A stretch of DNA of 64,000 bases from Gemmatimonadota bacterium (GCA_030428885.1 JAUIEJ010000006.1:186001-250000), one strand, 5' to 3'. Positions 8,161 through 17,748 are shown, counted from the first letter of the stretch. Translations and numbers: made by a program. The notes: a model not told the origin generated them from the letters alone.

Positions 8161-10800
8161 CTACTCCTCCCGCAGCGCCACCATGGCGTCCACCGCGGCC
8201 GCCCGCTGGGCCGGGAGGGTGCAGGCGGTCGCCGCCGCGAACAACAGGACGGCCGCGGCGCCGACGAAGGTCGCGGGATCGGTGCTTCCCACCCCCACGA
8301 GTTGGGATCGGACCAGCCCGGCCAGAGCCAGGGAGACCACGACTCCAACCCCCAGTCCCGCGCCGGCATGGAGCAGCCCGTCCCGCACGACCCCCGCCAC
8401 CACGCGGCGGCGATCGGCACCCAGGGCCACGCGAATGCCGATCTCCCGGGTGCGTCGAGCCACGATCCAGGACAGCACCCCGAAGACCCCCACCGCCGCC
8501 AACCCCAGGGCGGTGGCCGCGAAGACACCCAGCAACCAGGCGACGTATCGCCGCTGGGCGAGGGCGTCGCCCAGGGCGGACTCCAGGGACCGAACCTCCG
8601 TGAGGGGGAGCAGGGGATCCAGTTCGTGGATCACCGCCCGCACGGCCGGGACGAGATCCAGGGGATCGCCGCCGGTTCGGACCATCAACTCCAGAGCCCG
8701 CCGTGGGCGCTGGGTCGTGGTCTCGAACACGGCCGGTCGCGTCGGCGCCTCGAGGCCCGACCGCCGGGCGTCGGCGACCATTCCGACGATGGTGAACCAG
8801 GTCGTGGTCTCGCCGTGGGGCTCGCCCCAGGTGAACCTCCGGCCCACGGGGTCCACGCCCCTCAGGTACGCTCGGGCGAAGGCCTCGTTCACGACGACCG
8901 CAGGGGGATCTTCGGGGCGGTCGCGGCCGTCCAGATTCCTCCCGGCGACGATGGGCATGGCCAGGGTCTCGAAGAGGTCGGGAGACACGACGTCGGTGAC
9001 GACGGGGATTTCGGGGCCGTCCGCCGAGGTCTCGACGCCCTCCACCGTGATCTCTCCTGCAGGAGCGGCGTCACCGAGGAACAGGGAACTGATGGTCCCG
9101 GTCCCGGCCACCCCCGGCAGGGCCCCAACCCGGCGGACGAGGGCCGCGTGGAAGGCCAGCCGCGCCCCCTCGGCGGCGTACCGGTCGGCGGGAAGCCCGA
9201 CACGGACGCTGAGGACGCCCTGGGGATCGAATCCCGGGTCCACCGCCCTCAGGTAGTCGAAGCTCCGGATCAGGAGTCCCGCGCCCACCAGGAGCACGAA
9301 CGCCAGGGCGAACTGCCCTCCGACGAAGAGTCCCCGGAGGCGTCCGAGGCCAGGCGCGCCAACGGTCCGGGTGCCCGAGCGGAGGCTCGAGCCCGGGTCG
9401 ACACGAGTGGCGCTCAGGGCCGGGGCGACGCCGAAGGCCGCGCTCGCTCCGATCCCCACCGACACGGCGAACATCACGATCCACGGATCCACCCGTACCG
9501 CGTCGATCCGCGGCAGACCCGCAGGGGCCACCGCCACGAGGCCCATGACCCCCAGGGCGGCGACGGCGGCGCCGAGGAGTCCCCCGAACACGCCCAGCAC
9601 CGCACTCTGGACCAGCGCCTGACGCACGACCCGCCCGCTCCCCGCTCCCAACGCCAGACGTGCGGCCCATTCCCGTCGTCGGGCCGCCCCCCGGGCGAGA
9701 AGGAGGTTGCCCACGTTCACCACCGCCAGGGCCAGCACCACGAGTACGGCACCCAACAGCATTCGGAACGGGGCCCGGAGATCGCCCACGAGGGCGTCGC
9801 TCAGGGGTTCGACCCGCACGCCGACGCCGGCATTCGTGTCCGGATGGGCCCGCTCCAGCCGCGCCGCCACACCGTCGAGATCGGCCTGGCCCCGCTCCAC
9901 ATCGGCGCCGCCCGTCAGGCGCCCCACCACGCCGAGCCAGAGTCGATGCCTCGGATCCCGCCATTGCCGCCCCGTGCCGAAGGCCTGGGGGATCCACAGA
10001 TCCGCGGTGCGGGGGTACTCGGCGCCCGGTGCGGCCACACCCACCACCTCGAAGGATTCACCGTCGAGGACGACCGAGCGCCCCACCACCGCCGGATCGC
10101 CCCCGAAGCGGGCGGTGAAGAGACCATGGGAGAGAACGGCGGCGCGGGCCACCTCGCCCTCCACCTCCTCGGATCGAAACGCCCGTCCCAGGGCCGGCGG
10201 CACGCCCATGACGTCGAAGAATCCCCTCGACACCGACACCACCTGCACCTCCACCGGATCACCGGCACCGATGAGGGTACGCCGTCCGGGCACCACCGTG
10301 GCCATGCCCTGAAAGGCCGTGGACTCAGCCCGCCAGTCGCGGAAGTTGGGCCACGACGTGGTGCCCTGTTCGATGCCTCGGGCCGCGTCGGTGTGCCAGA
10401 TCGCCACCAGTTCGTGGGGTTGGGCATAGGGAAGGGGAGCGAACACGACCTGGTCCACGACGGAGTGGACCGCCGCCGTGGCGCCGATCCCCAGGGCCAG
10501 GGTGCCCAGGGCGGCGGCTGTGAATCCGGGCGTGCGGCGGAGCCCCCGGAGCGCGAAGCGGACGTCTCGGGCGCCGTCCTCGATCCACCCCGTGCCCCGC
10601 GCCGAGCGGACCGATTCCCGCCACCGATCCTCGCCGCCGAAGGCGAGCCGAGCGCGCCGGCGTGCCTCGACGGGATCGAGGCCCTGCCGACGAAGTTCCT
10701 CGGTCTCCATCTCGATGTGGAACCGCAGTTCTTCGTCGATTTCCCGTTCCGCCCGGCGCCACCGCAGCGTGCGCAGGATCCTCAGCCACCACCCGTTCAC
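8161..10800 (-). CDS. ADOP-type ABC transporter permease (FtsX/MacB family)
   Basis: This is an 879-residue 'acidobacterial duplicated orphan permease': two MacB-like periplasmic domains each linked to FtsX-like membrane helices, without an ATPase in the operon. The N-terminus has the typical cytoplasmic helix (EIDEELRFHIEMETEELRRQG). The first membrane helix is near 85-110 and the first PCD domain near 115-340. Three helices follow near 370-480 (LLLARGAARRREWAARLALG), then a second PCD domain and three C-terminal helices (WIVARRTREIGIRVALGA). I start at GTG 10800, which overlaps the PadR stop (GTGA). Such permeases are thought to work in export or envelope signalling with a separately encoded ATPase. 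Regulation by the preceding PadR is likely. Confidence 0.88.
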   Translation of the reverse strand: MNGWWLRILRTLRWRRAEREIDEELRFHIEMETEELRRQGLDPVEARRRARLAFGGEDRWRESVRSARGTGWIEDGARDVRFALRGLRRTPGFTAAALGTLALGIGATAAVHSVVDQVVFAPLPYAQPHELVAIWHTDAARGIEQGTTSWPNFRDWRAESTAFQGMATVVPGRRTLIGAGDPVEVQVVSVSRGFFDVMGVPPALGRAFRSEEVEGEVARAAVLSHGLFTARFGGDPAVVGRSVVLDGESFEVVGVAAPGAEYPRTADLWIPQAFGTGRQWRDPRHRLWLGVVGRLTGGADVERGQADLDGVAARLERAHPDTNAGVGVRVEPLSDALVGDLRAPFRMLLGAVLVVLALAVVNVGNLLLARGAARRREWAARLALGAGSGRVVRQALVQSAVLGVFGGLLGAAVAALGVMGLVAVAPAGLPRIDAVRVDPWIVMFAVSVGIGASAAFGVAPALSATRVDPGSSLRSGTRTVGAPGLGRLRGLFVGGQFALAFVLLVGAGLLIRSFDYLRAVDPGFDPQGVLSVRVGLPADRYAAEGARLAFHAALVRRVGALPGVAGTGTISSLFLGDAAPAGEITVEGVETSADGPEIPVVTDVVSPDLFETLAMPIVAGRNLDGRDRPEDPPAVVVNEAFARAYLRGVDPVGRRFTWGEPHGETTTWFTIVGMVADARRSGLEAPTRPAVFETTTQRPRRALELMVRTGGDPLDLVPAVRAVIHELDPLLPLTEVRSLESALGDALAQRRYVAWLLGVFAATALGLAAVGVFGVLSWIVARRTREIGIRVALGADRRRVVAGVVRDGLLHAGAGLGVGVVVSLALAGLVRSQLVGVGSTDPATFVGAAAVLLFAAATACTLPAQRAAAVDAMVALREE

Positions 10801-11168
10801 GATCCTCCCCCCTCGGGCACGGGGCGAGGAGGAGTCCCCGCGCCGAGCACCCGCTCCATGGCCCCCATGAACCTGCGCCAATCGTCGTGTTCCACCCCCA
10901 GTCGCCGGGCCCCCTTCTCCGTCAGGGCGTAGATCTTGGCCCTGCGGTTGTTGTCGGAGCGACCCCATTCGGCCTGCACCAGCCCACGGTATTCGAGGCG
11001 ATGGAGAGCCGGGTAGAGGGAGCCCTGGTTGATCTGGAGAACGTCGTCGGAGAGCTCTCGGATGCGCTGCGAGACGCCCCACCCGTGCATGGGCCCCAGC
11101 GACAGCGCGTGAAGGATCAACAGGTCCAGCGTGCCCTGGAGCATGTCCGCCCGATCGTCGTCCGCCAT
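10797..11168 (-). CDS. PadR-family transcriptional regulator
   Basis: This 123-residue winged-helix repressor has the family hallmarks DMLQGTLDLLILHAL near the N-terminus, GSLYPALHRLEYRGLV as recognition helix and wing region, and RRAKIYALTEKGARRL. I chose the ATG at 11168 because GAGGGG lies 7 bases upstream; the longer frame needs a TTG. Its last codons overlap the start of the ADOP permease, a standard pairing in this phylum. A long inverted repeat in its own promoter suggests autoregulation. PadR proteins usually release DNA on binding a small molecule; the ligand here is unknown. Confidence 0.9.
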   Translation of the reverse strand: MADDDRADMLQGTLDLLILHALSLGPMHGWGVSQRIRELSDDVLQINQGSLYPALHRLEYRGLVQAEWGRSDNNRRAKIYALTEKGARRLGVEHDDWRRFMGAMERVLGAGTPPRPVPEGGGS

Positions 11169-11181
11169 CGTCGTCCCCTCT

Positions 11182-11233
11182 ACCTTCGACAAGACTGTGG
11201 GACTCCAGAATAGGCTTCCGTCATGTCGAAGGT
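11182..11233 (-). promoter_or_regulatory. Inverted-repeat operator in the PadR promoter
   Basis: The arms are ACCTTCGACAAGAC (11182-11195) and GTCATGTCGAAGGT (11220-11233). They match at 13 of 14 positions and are separated by 24 bases. One arm abuts the -35 box and the other lies in the untranslated leader, so a bound PadR dimer pair could block transcription. Confidence 0.55.
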
Positions 11234-11236
11234 CAA
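11207..11236 (-). promoter_or_regulatory. Probable sigma-70 promoter of the PadR/ADOP operon
   Basis: Read on the minus strand, TTGACC (11236-11231) and TATTCT (11212-11207) are 18 bases apart, the same spacing as the promoter at 3138. The -35 box overlaps the stop codon of the upstream ankyrin gene. Confidence 0.55.
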
Positions 11237-12045
11237 GGGGAACGAAGATCGCCCTGCCAGCGGTCGGGCCCGTCGGTGATCACGACCCGGGTGGCCCGCT
11301 CTCCCTCCACCGTGAAACGAATCATGACGCCGGGAGCCCCCGTTGGATGAAACGTGTCGTCGTCCACGGGAAGCACCCGGGACTGGGGCGTCGGTCCGCC
11401 CCCGACCAGGAGCCATCCGTTGGCCACGCCCACGGTCAGGCGCACGTCGGGCTCGTCCCCTATGTAGACCCCTCCGTACCGGGCGGTCACCGCTTCGTCT
11501 CCGGGGTAGCCGAACGGGCGTTCATCATCCCCGAATCGGCCGAGAAGGTAGTCCACCACGGTTTCGGCCGGCTCTCGGCCCGCGCGAGCGTGGCGGAGGA
11601 GGGAGATGCCGTGGGGTCCATGGAGGGTGAACAACGACGGGTCGGCCTCCAGGACCCCGCGAACGACGTCCACCTGACCGAGCATGGCCGCCGAGAAGAG
11701 GGTGGGCCGGGCGCCGTGGTCGATGAGGAACTCGGCGATCTCGCGCCGCCCGGTGTGGGAGGCCGCGCCCAGGGCGGTCTCCCAGTCGCCGAAGCCCCAA
11801 TCCCAACTCGCCTTCGCCAGGGCGGGCTGTTGCTCCACGAGTTCCCGCACGCGCTCGAAGTTGGAGTGGGACGCTCCGACGACGGCCGAGACCCGCTCCG
11901 GGTCGTTGCGAAAGCCGGGCGCCACGGCCCGGTGGGTCGTGGCCATACCGACTGCCGAACTCGGTCTCAGCCCCACGGCTGCACCCGCCATGGCCGAAAG
12001 CCCCAGGAATCCCCTTCGATCCAGGTTTCGTTCTGCATCCGCCAT
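11233..12045 (-). CDS. Tat-exported ankyrin-repeat protein
   Basis: This is a 270-residue protein. Residues 1-35 carry a twin-arginine signal (LDRRGFLGLSAMAG), which implies export in a folded state. Residues about 50-160 contain ankyrin-like repeats (WETALGAASHTGRREIAEFLIDHGA, TLFSAAMLGQVDVVRGVLEADP). The C-terminal 100 residues form a separate beta-rich domain ending in a segment like those of DUF3471-type domains (FTVEGERATRVVITDG). The start at ATG 12045 has GGAGGAAGG upstream; the frame beyond it is not coding. It is divergent from a CadC-like regulator. Function is unknown; ankyrin repeats suggest protein binding. Confidence 0.8.
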   Translation of the reverse strand: MADAERNLDRRGFLGLSAMAGAAVGLRPSSAVGMATTHRAVAPGFRNDPERVSAVVGASHSNFERVRELVEQQPALAKASWDWGFGDWETALGAASHTGRREIAEFLIDHGARPTLFSAAMLGQVDVVRGVLEADPSLFTLHGPHGISLLRHARAGREPAETVVDYLLGRFGDDERPFGYPGDEAVTARYGGVYIGDEPDVRLTVGVANGWLLVGGGPTPQSRVLPVDDDTFHPTGAPGVMIRFTVEGERATRVVITDGPDRWQGDLRSP

Positions 12046-12165
12046 TGCCCTTCCTCCGTTCCCGTGTTTCGATGCGTCGGGCGACTCCCGCGCTGAGGAT
12101 CCCATCGTGACGGACGGGCGGCCGCATGGACCATGGACAACCGGCGAGGAAGGGATGAGGAAACC

Positions 12166-13008
12166 ATGAGGGGCGCCGAACGCCGCGACGTGGCGGACCT
12201 GAACGGCACCCGCTTCGACCCGGCGAGTGGCGACCTCGAGGGGCCCACGGGCATCCGCAGCCGTCTCGCGCCCCAGCCCGGCCGTCTGCTGGAGCTCCTC
12301 GTGGAGGGGCGTGGATCCGTGGTGTCGCGCGACGCCATCGCGGCACGGCTCTGGCCGGGCGGCGCCGTGGAAGTCGACGCCGGGATCGGATTCGCCATGC
12401 GGGAGGTGCGGAAGGGACTCGAGGACGTGGGCGGGGATCCCGATCTGATCGAGACCATCCCTCGCCGCGGGTACCGGCTGCGAGCGTCCATGGCCCCCAC
12501 CGATGCGGCCTCTCCACCGATGCGGGAGCCCCAGGGCAGGCGTGGGGTCGTGGCTATCGCCGTGCTCGCCGCCGTACTGGTCGCCGCCCTGGGAATCTGG
12601 GGACTCCGGAGCGGCGCCACCCCCGCCGTCACGGTGTTCCCCTACGCGGTGACCGGCGACGAAGGGGCCGGAGGCATGAGCGGGACCGAGCTCGCCGCCC
12701 TGGTCACGACCCACCTCACCCGGGACTTCGACGGCCGCCTCGGCGTCATCGGGCCCAACGGCGTAGCCGACCTCGACGGGCCCCAGGACACCGACGGCGC
12801 AGCCGCCCTGGGCGCCTGCCTCGTGCTGAGCGGATCGGTGCGCATGGCCGCCGACACCGGCCTGATCGTGTTCACCCAGGCCGTGCGGACCTCCGACCGC
12901 GTCCACGTCTGGGCCCAATGGGACACCCTGGCCCCGGGCGAGTCCCGCGACCACCTGCTGGATGCCATTGCGGCGGGGGTGGAGGCGTCGAGACCCGGGT
13001 GCAGGTAG
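12166..13008 (+). CDS. CadC/ToxR-like winged-helix transmembrane regulator
   Basis: This 280-residue protein has an OmpR/PhoB-type winged helix at about 8-100 (FDPASGDLE, VSRDAIAARLWPGG, IETIPRRGYRL). One membrane helix follows at about 125-145 (VVAIAVLAAVLVAALGIWGL), then a periplasmic domain of about 130 residues resembling the FlgO/TolB-N-like domain often attached to such regulators (LAALVTTHLTRDFDGRLGVIGP). It would bind DNA from the membrane in response to a periplasmic signal. The ATG at 12166 has GAGGA 5-6 bases upstream; ATG 12133 has no ribosome-binding site. It is divergent from the ankyrin gene, a plausible target. Confidence 0.8.
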   Translation: MRGAERRDVADLNGTRFDPASGDLEGPTGIRSRLAPQPGRLLELLVEGRGSVVSRDAIAARLWPGGAVEVDAGIGFAMREVRKGLEDVGGDPDLIETIPRRGYRLRASMAPTDAASPPMREPQGRRGVVAIAVLAAVLVAALGIWGLRSGATPAVTVFPYAVTGDEGAGGMSGTELAALVTTHLTRDFDGRLGVIGPNGVADLDGPQDTDGAAALGACLVLSGSVRMAADTGLIVFTQAVRTSDRVHVWAQWDTLAPGESRDHLLDAIAAGVEASRPGCR

Positions 13009-13080
13009 GATCGGCCGCTGACAAGCCATGGATTGTGTTGACCTGCACCCGCTGCTCGCGTTCGCGCGGTCCTAACGCCC

Positions 13081-13929
13081 TCACCAACCCCGGGGCAGAA
13101 CCGGCCCGATGGAGTCGGTCGACAGGACGCGGACGCCCAGGGCCTCGTACTCCCACCCGGAGAGAAGGACGATCACGAGGTCGTCGCCGGGCTCGTCGAT
13201 GAGCGCGAGGGGGGTGGCCCACGTGTCGCCCTTCCCCCCTTCACACAGCCCCCCGCCAATCCAGTCGCGCTGCGGCGAATCGAACTCTTCGTCTCGTATC
13301 CAACCCTCCGCCTCGGCCAATGAACAGGTTGGGCGGCCGGGTGGAGTCCACGACCCCCTGTAGTAGATCCATCGGCTCCGCCCGGGCCCTTCGAACGCAA
13401 GGGCGAAGTACACCGTCGACGGTGCGATGTGGGCGTTGATGGAATCCACTTCCGGCGCGTCGAGGTCCAGCGCCACCCCTTGGACCGCCGGGGCCCACGG
13501 GGGCACGATGGCTCCCAGGATGGGCGCACCGATGATAGTCCGCACATGCGTGGGTGTCTGGTCCGTGAGGAGTCCCCAAGCCCCGAAGTAGGGATCGTCG
13601 AACATCACGATGTGGCCCGAACGCACCTCACGAGCCGGACCGTCCCGCGGCAGGAGTCGCCAGAGTAGTGCCCCATATGCCGGTGACGCAGGCTCCTGTC
13701 GGCGGCGCACATCCAGCGTCATCAGCGCCTTGTAGTCTTCCTCCGATCGCAGCATGGCCCACCCCGTGTCGGTACGGGCGATGTAGGGCCGGATGATGCC
13801 CCACCCGTCCAGCACGCCGAGCACGAGAGTGGAATCGGAGTTCGTCGCGACGGTCTGAGCGACGCCGGCCGAAGACACGCCGGCGACCAGCGCCAGGAGG
13901 AGGGCGGGGAGGCGGAGTCGCGAGGGCAT
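13081..13929 (-). CDS. Secreted protein of unknown function
   Basis: This 282-residue protein has a clear signal peptide (LPALLLALVAGVSSAGVAQ). The mature part has no motif I recognise. It is rich in Trp and acidic residues and contains two Cys (PTCSLAEAEGW, GGGLCEGGKG) that could form a disulfide. It converges on the CadC-like gene and is divergent from the membrane cyclase. ATG 13929 is the only start giving a signal peptide. Confidence 0.65.
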   Translation of the reverse strand: MPSRLRLPALLLALVAGVSSAGVAQTVATNSDSTLVLGVLDGWGIIRPYIARTDTGWAMLRSEEDYKALMTLDVRRRQEPASPAYGALLWRLLPRDGPAREVRSGHIVMFDDPYFGAWGLLTDQTPTHVRTIIGAPILGAIVPPWAPAVQGVALDLDAPEVDSINAHIAPSTVYFALAFEGPGRSRWIYYRGSWTPPGRPTCSLAEAEGWIRDEEFDSPQRDWIGGGLCEGGKGDTWATPLALIDEPGDDLVIVLLSGWEYEALGVRVLSTDSIGPVLPRGW

Positions 13930-14070
13930 GCGTACAAGATGTGATCGGCCGGGCGAGGACGGCCAGTGTCGAATCCCCTCCCCGGTTCGTATGGTTTGCC
14001 CCATCGGCCTCGACCGACCATCCGGCGTTCGGGGGCGTTCGACACCCCTCGAGGCGAGTGGAGGAGTCCC

Positions 14071-15087
14071 GTGACCCCGCGCACGAAGCGGAAACTCAAG
14101 GGGGCCGCCGGGACCGTGGTCTTCTTCGTCCTCACGGCTCTCGTCTGGGATCTGTTCATGGCGGATCCCGACGATGGGCTCCAGCCATTCCTCGCCGTCA
14201 TCGTCGGCGTCCTCATCTCCTTCCCCCTCATCTTTTTCGAGTCGTCGGCGATCCTCGCCGATCGGTTCCGTCGAATGCCGTTCGCCGTGGGGATCCTCGC
14301 CAAGGCGGTGACCTACGGCGTGACGCTGACGTCCATCTTCCTGGGCACGGGGTTCATCGCCGGCGCGTCCCGGGGGCTCACCATGGCCGACTTTCGCGAG
14401 AGTCTCCCCCAGATGCTGGGCGCCACGGGTACCGCCTTCGTCGGATACCTGGTGGTCATCTTCGTCCGTCAACTGAACAGCCTTCTCGGGCCGGGCGTGC
14501 TGCTCCGGTTCATCCGGGGTCGCTACCACGCCCCCCGGCGCGAGCGGAGGATCTTCATGTTCGTCGACCTGGAGGGCTCCACCGAACTGTCTCTGGAACT
14601 CTCGCTGGAGCACTACTACGGGCTGGTGAACGACTTCTTCCACGACGTGGGCGGGCCGGTCATCGATGCCGAGGGAGAGATCTACGAGTACGTGGGAGAC
14701 GAGGTCGTGATCTCGTGGCCCCACGAATCCGGCCTTCGCAACGCCAACTGCGTGCGGGCCTTCTTCGCGATCCGGGAGGCGGTGCAGCGACGCGCCCAGG
14801 ACTATCGCGCGCGCTACGGCCGTGTGCCCCGCTTCAAGGCGGGACTCCACGAGGGTGAGGTGATCGTGGCCGAGATGGGTGGACTCAAGAAGACCATCGC
14901 GTTCAACGGCGAGGTCCTGAACGTGACGGCTCGGATCCAGGGCGAATGCAACCGACTGGGACAGAGGTTGCTGGCGTCGCGGGAACTCGTCGATCAGCTC
15001 TCGCTCCCGGACGATCTCTCCACGACCTCCATGGGGCGCGTCGAACTCAGGGGCGCAGGGTCGAAGGAGATCGTGGCGTTGGCCTGA
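14071..15087 (+). CDS. Membrane-anchored class III adenylate/guanylate cyclase
   Basis: This 338-residue protein starts at a GTG with GGAGG 7 bases upstream. The N-terminal 140 residues hold about four membrane helices. Residues 158-335 form a class III cyclase domain. The first metal Asp is D166 (FMFVDLEGST), the second is D210 in YVGDEVV, the purine-selecting region includes K256 (FKAGLHEGEV), and the transition-state Asn and Arg are N284 and R288 (GEVLNVTARIQ). All key residues are present, so it should make cAMP (or cGMP) at the inner membrane. It is divergent from a secreted protein and its stop is 9 bases from that of the convergent kinase. Confidence 0.88.
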   Translation: MTPRTKRKLKGAAGTVVFFVLTALVWDLFMADPDDGLQPFLAVIVGVLISFPLIFFESSAILADRFRRMPFAVGILAKAVTYGVTLTSIFLGTGFIAGASRGLTMADFRESLPQMLGATGTAFVGYLVVIFVRQLNSLLGPGVLLRFIRGRYHAPRRERRIFMFVDLEGSTELSLELSLEHYYGLVNDFFHDVGGPVIDAEGEIYEYVGDEVVISWPHESGLRNANCVRAFFAIREAVQRRAQDYRARYGRVPRFKAGLHEGEVIVAEMGGLKKTIAFNGEVLNVTARIQGECNRLGQRLLASRELVDQLSLPDDLSTTSMGRVELRGAGSKEIVALA

Positions 15088-15096
15088 GCGGGCAGG

Positions 15097-17748
15097 TCAT
15101 CGCGCGGGACGCTGATCGCCGCGGTCGGAGAGCGCGATGCCAGCGAGACCGATGCTCAGGACCGTGAACACGGTGATCCATCCACTCAGCCCCCACCAGG
15201 CCGGTTCGAGCGAGACCGGCGCGAACTTCAGGGAATAAAACACGAACCCCGCAATGACGTAGGCGAGAAACCCGACTTCGGCGATGACCCAGACGGACAC
15301 GACGCCGACCGGTATGCCGAAGCTCAGGAACGAGACGGCCTGGTGTCCCCCCACCGTCGACTCGAGGAACGCGACGAGTACCACCGTGGCGAAGGCGCCC
15401 ACCCATCGAACGGGAAGAGCGCGCGTGAGGATCGAATACGAGAAGACCACCACGAGAGCACGGGCGATCGCATCGAACCCGTTTCCAAACAAGACCGCCA
15501 ACGTCGGTCGGAACCCGAGTATGGCCAGCCACCGTGGTCCCTGGTCGATCCCACCCGCGACTCCGCCTGCCCACAGCTCCGCGGTCCAGACGTCGATGTA
15601 GTAAAACAGTCCACACGAGATCCCGGCCAACACACCAACGGACAGGGAACGGGCGACCGGTTCGTTTCGCAGCCGGCCCCGCAGGACTCTCGCCCATGCA
15701 ACGAGCGTCCTCGGCGATCTCCGGCGAACGGTGGGCTCCAGTGCGACATAGAAGAGAGCCACCACGAATCCGATGAACGGGACCTGAGCGAGGTTCGCCG
15801 CCGATGTACCGCGCGCATCGGAGAGCGGATGGCTGACCTGACCGACCAGCAGCGCCCACTGGCCCAGGGCCAGCCCTGAAGCGATCGCCGCAGTCTTGGC
15901 CGTCCCCGTCCAGTCGGTGCTCTGCCTCCGCAACGTCGTGAACAGGGAGGCGGCGGCCACAATCGCGAAAGCGGCCACGAGAACCAGGTTGACCACCAGA
16001 CCCGACGTGGCTGCGACGCGTCGTTCGGTCCTTTCCCGTGCCAGGTCGGGTGGCAGCCCTCTCGAAAAGTAGACGACTCGTCTGCCGTGTACGGCGGCCT
16101 CCACCCGCTCCACGAGCCCATCACGGTCTCGCCGCCAACCCCAGACATCGTCCATCACGCCCGGTGGAGGCCTGGCCTCGGCGGGGGCCAATTCCTGGGC
16201 GTCGACGCCCCCGAGCCTCATGACCTCCTGGAGCGGATCGAGCGGGATACCCGATCGGGACGTTTCGATCGCGTGGTCTCCCTGGAGGTAGACGAGTTCA
16301 CCCGCCTGGTTGAAGATCGCGACCAGAACCTGCGGAGGTGGCGCAGTGGCCGGCAGGTAGACCGAGAGATCCGCAGCCGGATCCAGAACCGATTGCTGGT
16401 AGCTCGACCGGTACGGAGCGTGCTCCTCCCGATACCAGAACAGCGGCCCGATCCCCCCGTCCTCGGTAAGGTCTTCGAGGAACCCGTGGTAGGACGGGAC
16501 ACCGGATCCCGCCGCATACCCGAGCGACCGGAGCGCCCCGACGGCGCTCTCGACGAGCTCCGCGGGATGCCGCGCGGAGGGTCCCAGCGGGATGAGTCCC
16601 GCCGTGGCCGAGGCAACGAACACCCCGGCGAGCCCCAGAATCATGCCCACCGCTTTCACCCCCCCCGAAGCGGTGCCCGACGACTCCCAACCCTCCGCAC
16701 CCGCGTCGGCCACCAGGCCGGGAGAAGGCGTGGCCCTGGCCTCGACGGCGGCGCCCAGGGCGTCTCCGTCCGGCAGGAGTTCCACGAAGTGCAGGGCGGA
16801 CTCGGGTCTCCGACGGGGATCGAACGCGAGACAGGCCGCAACGGCTCGATCGAGCGACGGGTCGATACCGGGAACGATGCTCGACAACGTCGGAACTCGC
16901 CCCTGCTCACGAACCGTGAGGGCGCGAACTCGATCAGAAGGAGAAAACACCGGCTCACCTGTGGCCGCCTCATGGAGGACCAGCCCCAGTGCGTACAGAT
17001 CGGAACGGGGGTCGCTCATTCCGTCGGGAACGAGCTGTTCCGGCGCCATGTAGCTCGGTGTCCCGTGCTGCACACCTCCCCCCCCTTCGTCCTTGAGGAT
17101 GGCGACCCCGAAGTCCGTGATTCGGGCCCTGCCTCGCCGGTCGATGAGGATGTTTCCTGGTTTGAGGTCCCGGTGCACCACACCCTGAGCGTGTGCGGAG
17201 GCCAACCCCACGGCCAGTTCACGCGCGAGGTGGACCACACGATCGGTCGGCAGGGAGCCCACCCGCGACAGGAGCGTCGCAAGGTCTTCACCGTCGACGT
17301 ATTCCATCGTCAGGAACCGTTGGCCTTCGTGATCCCCTACGTCATGGACGCGGCAGACGGCCGGATGTGTGATGCGACGGGCCAGGCGGACTTCACGAAC
17401 CATCGCCGCTTCCATCGCCCGGTGGGATCGGATGAGCCGCTTCAGGGCCACCGACTCCCCGAGGACCTCGTCGCGAACGCGATACACCTCCCCCATGCCA
17501 CCCCGACCGATGGGTTCCAGAATCGTGTACCGGTTTGCGAACCGCTCACCGACCTCCAGGGGAGGGAGGACTACCCGAGGCGTTGGTTCGTCGGCGTGGA
17601 ACGCCAGAACAGCGCGGACCTCCGCGATGAGCTCCGGGTCACCCCCACATTCGGCCGCAACGTACGCGTCCCTCTCCTCTGCGGGGCGCTCCAGAGCCGC
17701 GAGGAAGACGGCCTTGGCCCGGCGGTGCCGGGCGCTCAGCTCCTCCAC
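15097..17748 (-). CDS. Ser/Thr protein kinase with polytopic membrane C-terminus
   Basis: This 883-residue protein is translated from a GTG inside the end of the sigma-factor gene (13-base overlap), so the pair is coupled. Residues 1-60 are helical (RHRRAKAVFLAALERPAEERDAYV), the usual lead-in of this kinase group. The kinase domain spans about 75-335, with GRGGMGEVY, the Lys in VALKRL, HRDLKPGN, DFGVAI and MAPEQL; all catalytic residues are intact. One helix near 390 leads to an extracytoplasmic segment of roughly 200 residues, followed by about eight membrane helices to the end. The layout suggests an envelope sensor kinase acting with the co-encoded sigma factor. The polytopic part matches no family I can name. 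Confidence 0.87.
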   Translation of the reverse strand: MEELSARHRRAKAVFLAALERPAEERDAYVAAECGGDPELIAEVRAVLAFHADEPTPRVVLPPLEVGERFANRYTILEPIGRGGMGEVYRVRDEVLGESVALKRLIRSHRAMEAAMVREVRLARRITHPAVCRVHDVGDHEGQRFLTMEYVDGEDLATLLSRVGSLPTDRVVHLARELAVGLASAHAQGVVHRDLKPGNILIDRRGRARITDFGVAILKDEGGGGVQHGTPSYMAPEQLVPDGMSDPRSDLYALGLVLHEAATGEPVFSPSDRVRALTVREQGRVPTLSSIVPGIDPSLDRAVAACLAFDPRRRPESALHFVELLPDGDALGAAVEARATPSPGLVADAGAEGWESSGTASGGVKAVGMILGLAGVFVASATAGLIPLGPSARHPAELVESAVGALRSLGYAAGSGVPSYHGFLEDLTEDGGIGPLFWYREEHAPYRSSYQQSVLDPAADLSVYLPATAPPPQVLVAIFNQAGELVYLQGDHAIETSRSGIPLDPLQEVMRLGGVDAQELAPAEARPPPGVMDDVWGWRRDRDGLVERVEAAVHGRRVVYFSRGLPPDLARERTERRVAATSGLVVNLVLVAAFAIVAAASLFTTLRRQSTDWTGTAKTAAIASGLALGQWALLVGQVSHPLSDARGTSAANLAQVPFIGFVVALFYVALEPTVRRRSPRTLVAWARVLRGRLRNEPVARSLSVGVLAGISCGLFYYIDVWTAELWAGGVAGGIDQGPRWLAILGFRPTLAVLFGNGFDAIARALVVVFSYSILTRALPVRWVGAFATVVLVAFLESTVGGHQAVSFLSFGIPVGVVSVWVIAEVGFLAYVIAGFVFYSLKFAPVSLEPAWWGLSGWITVFTVLSIGLAGIALSDRGDQRPAR

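Noticed and set aside
8113-10932. Long open frame on the plus strand opposite the ADOP permease (and similar antisense frames at 16087-17925 and 27239-29623).
   Set aside because: They are antisense to clearly recognisable proteins, have low-complexity Arg/Gly/Pro/His composition and no domain. Such frames are a by-product of high GC.
12133-12165. ATG 12133 as the start of the CadC-like regulator.
   Set aside because: It has no ribosome-binding site, whereas GAGGA precedes ATG 12166 and the winged helix begins just after it.
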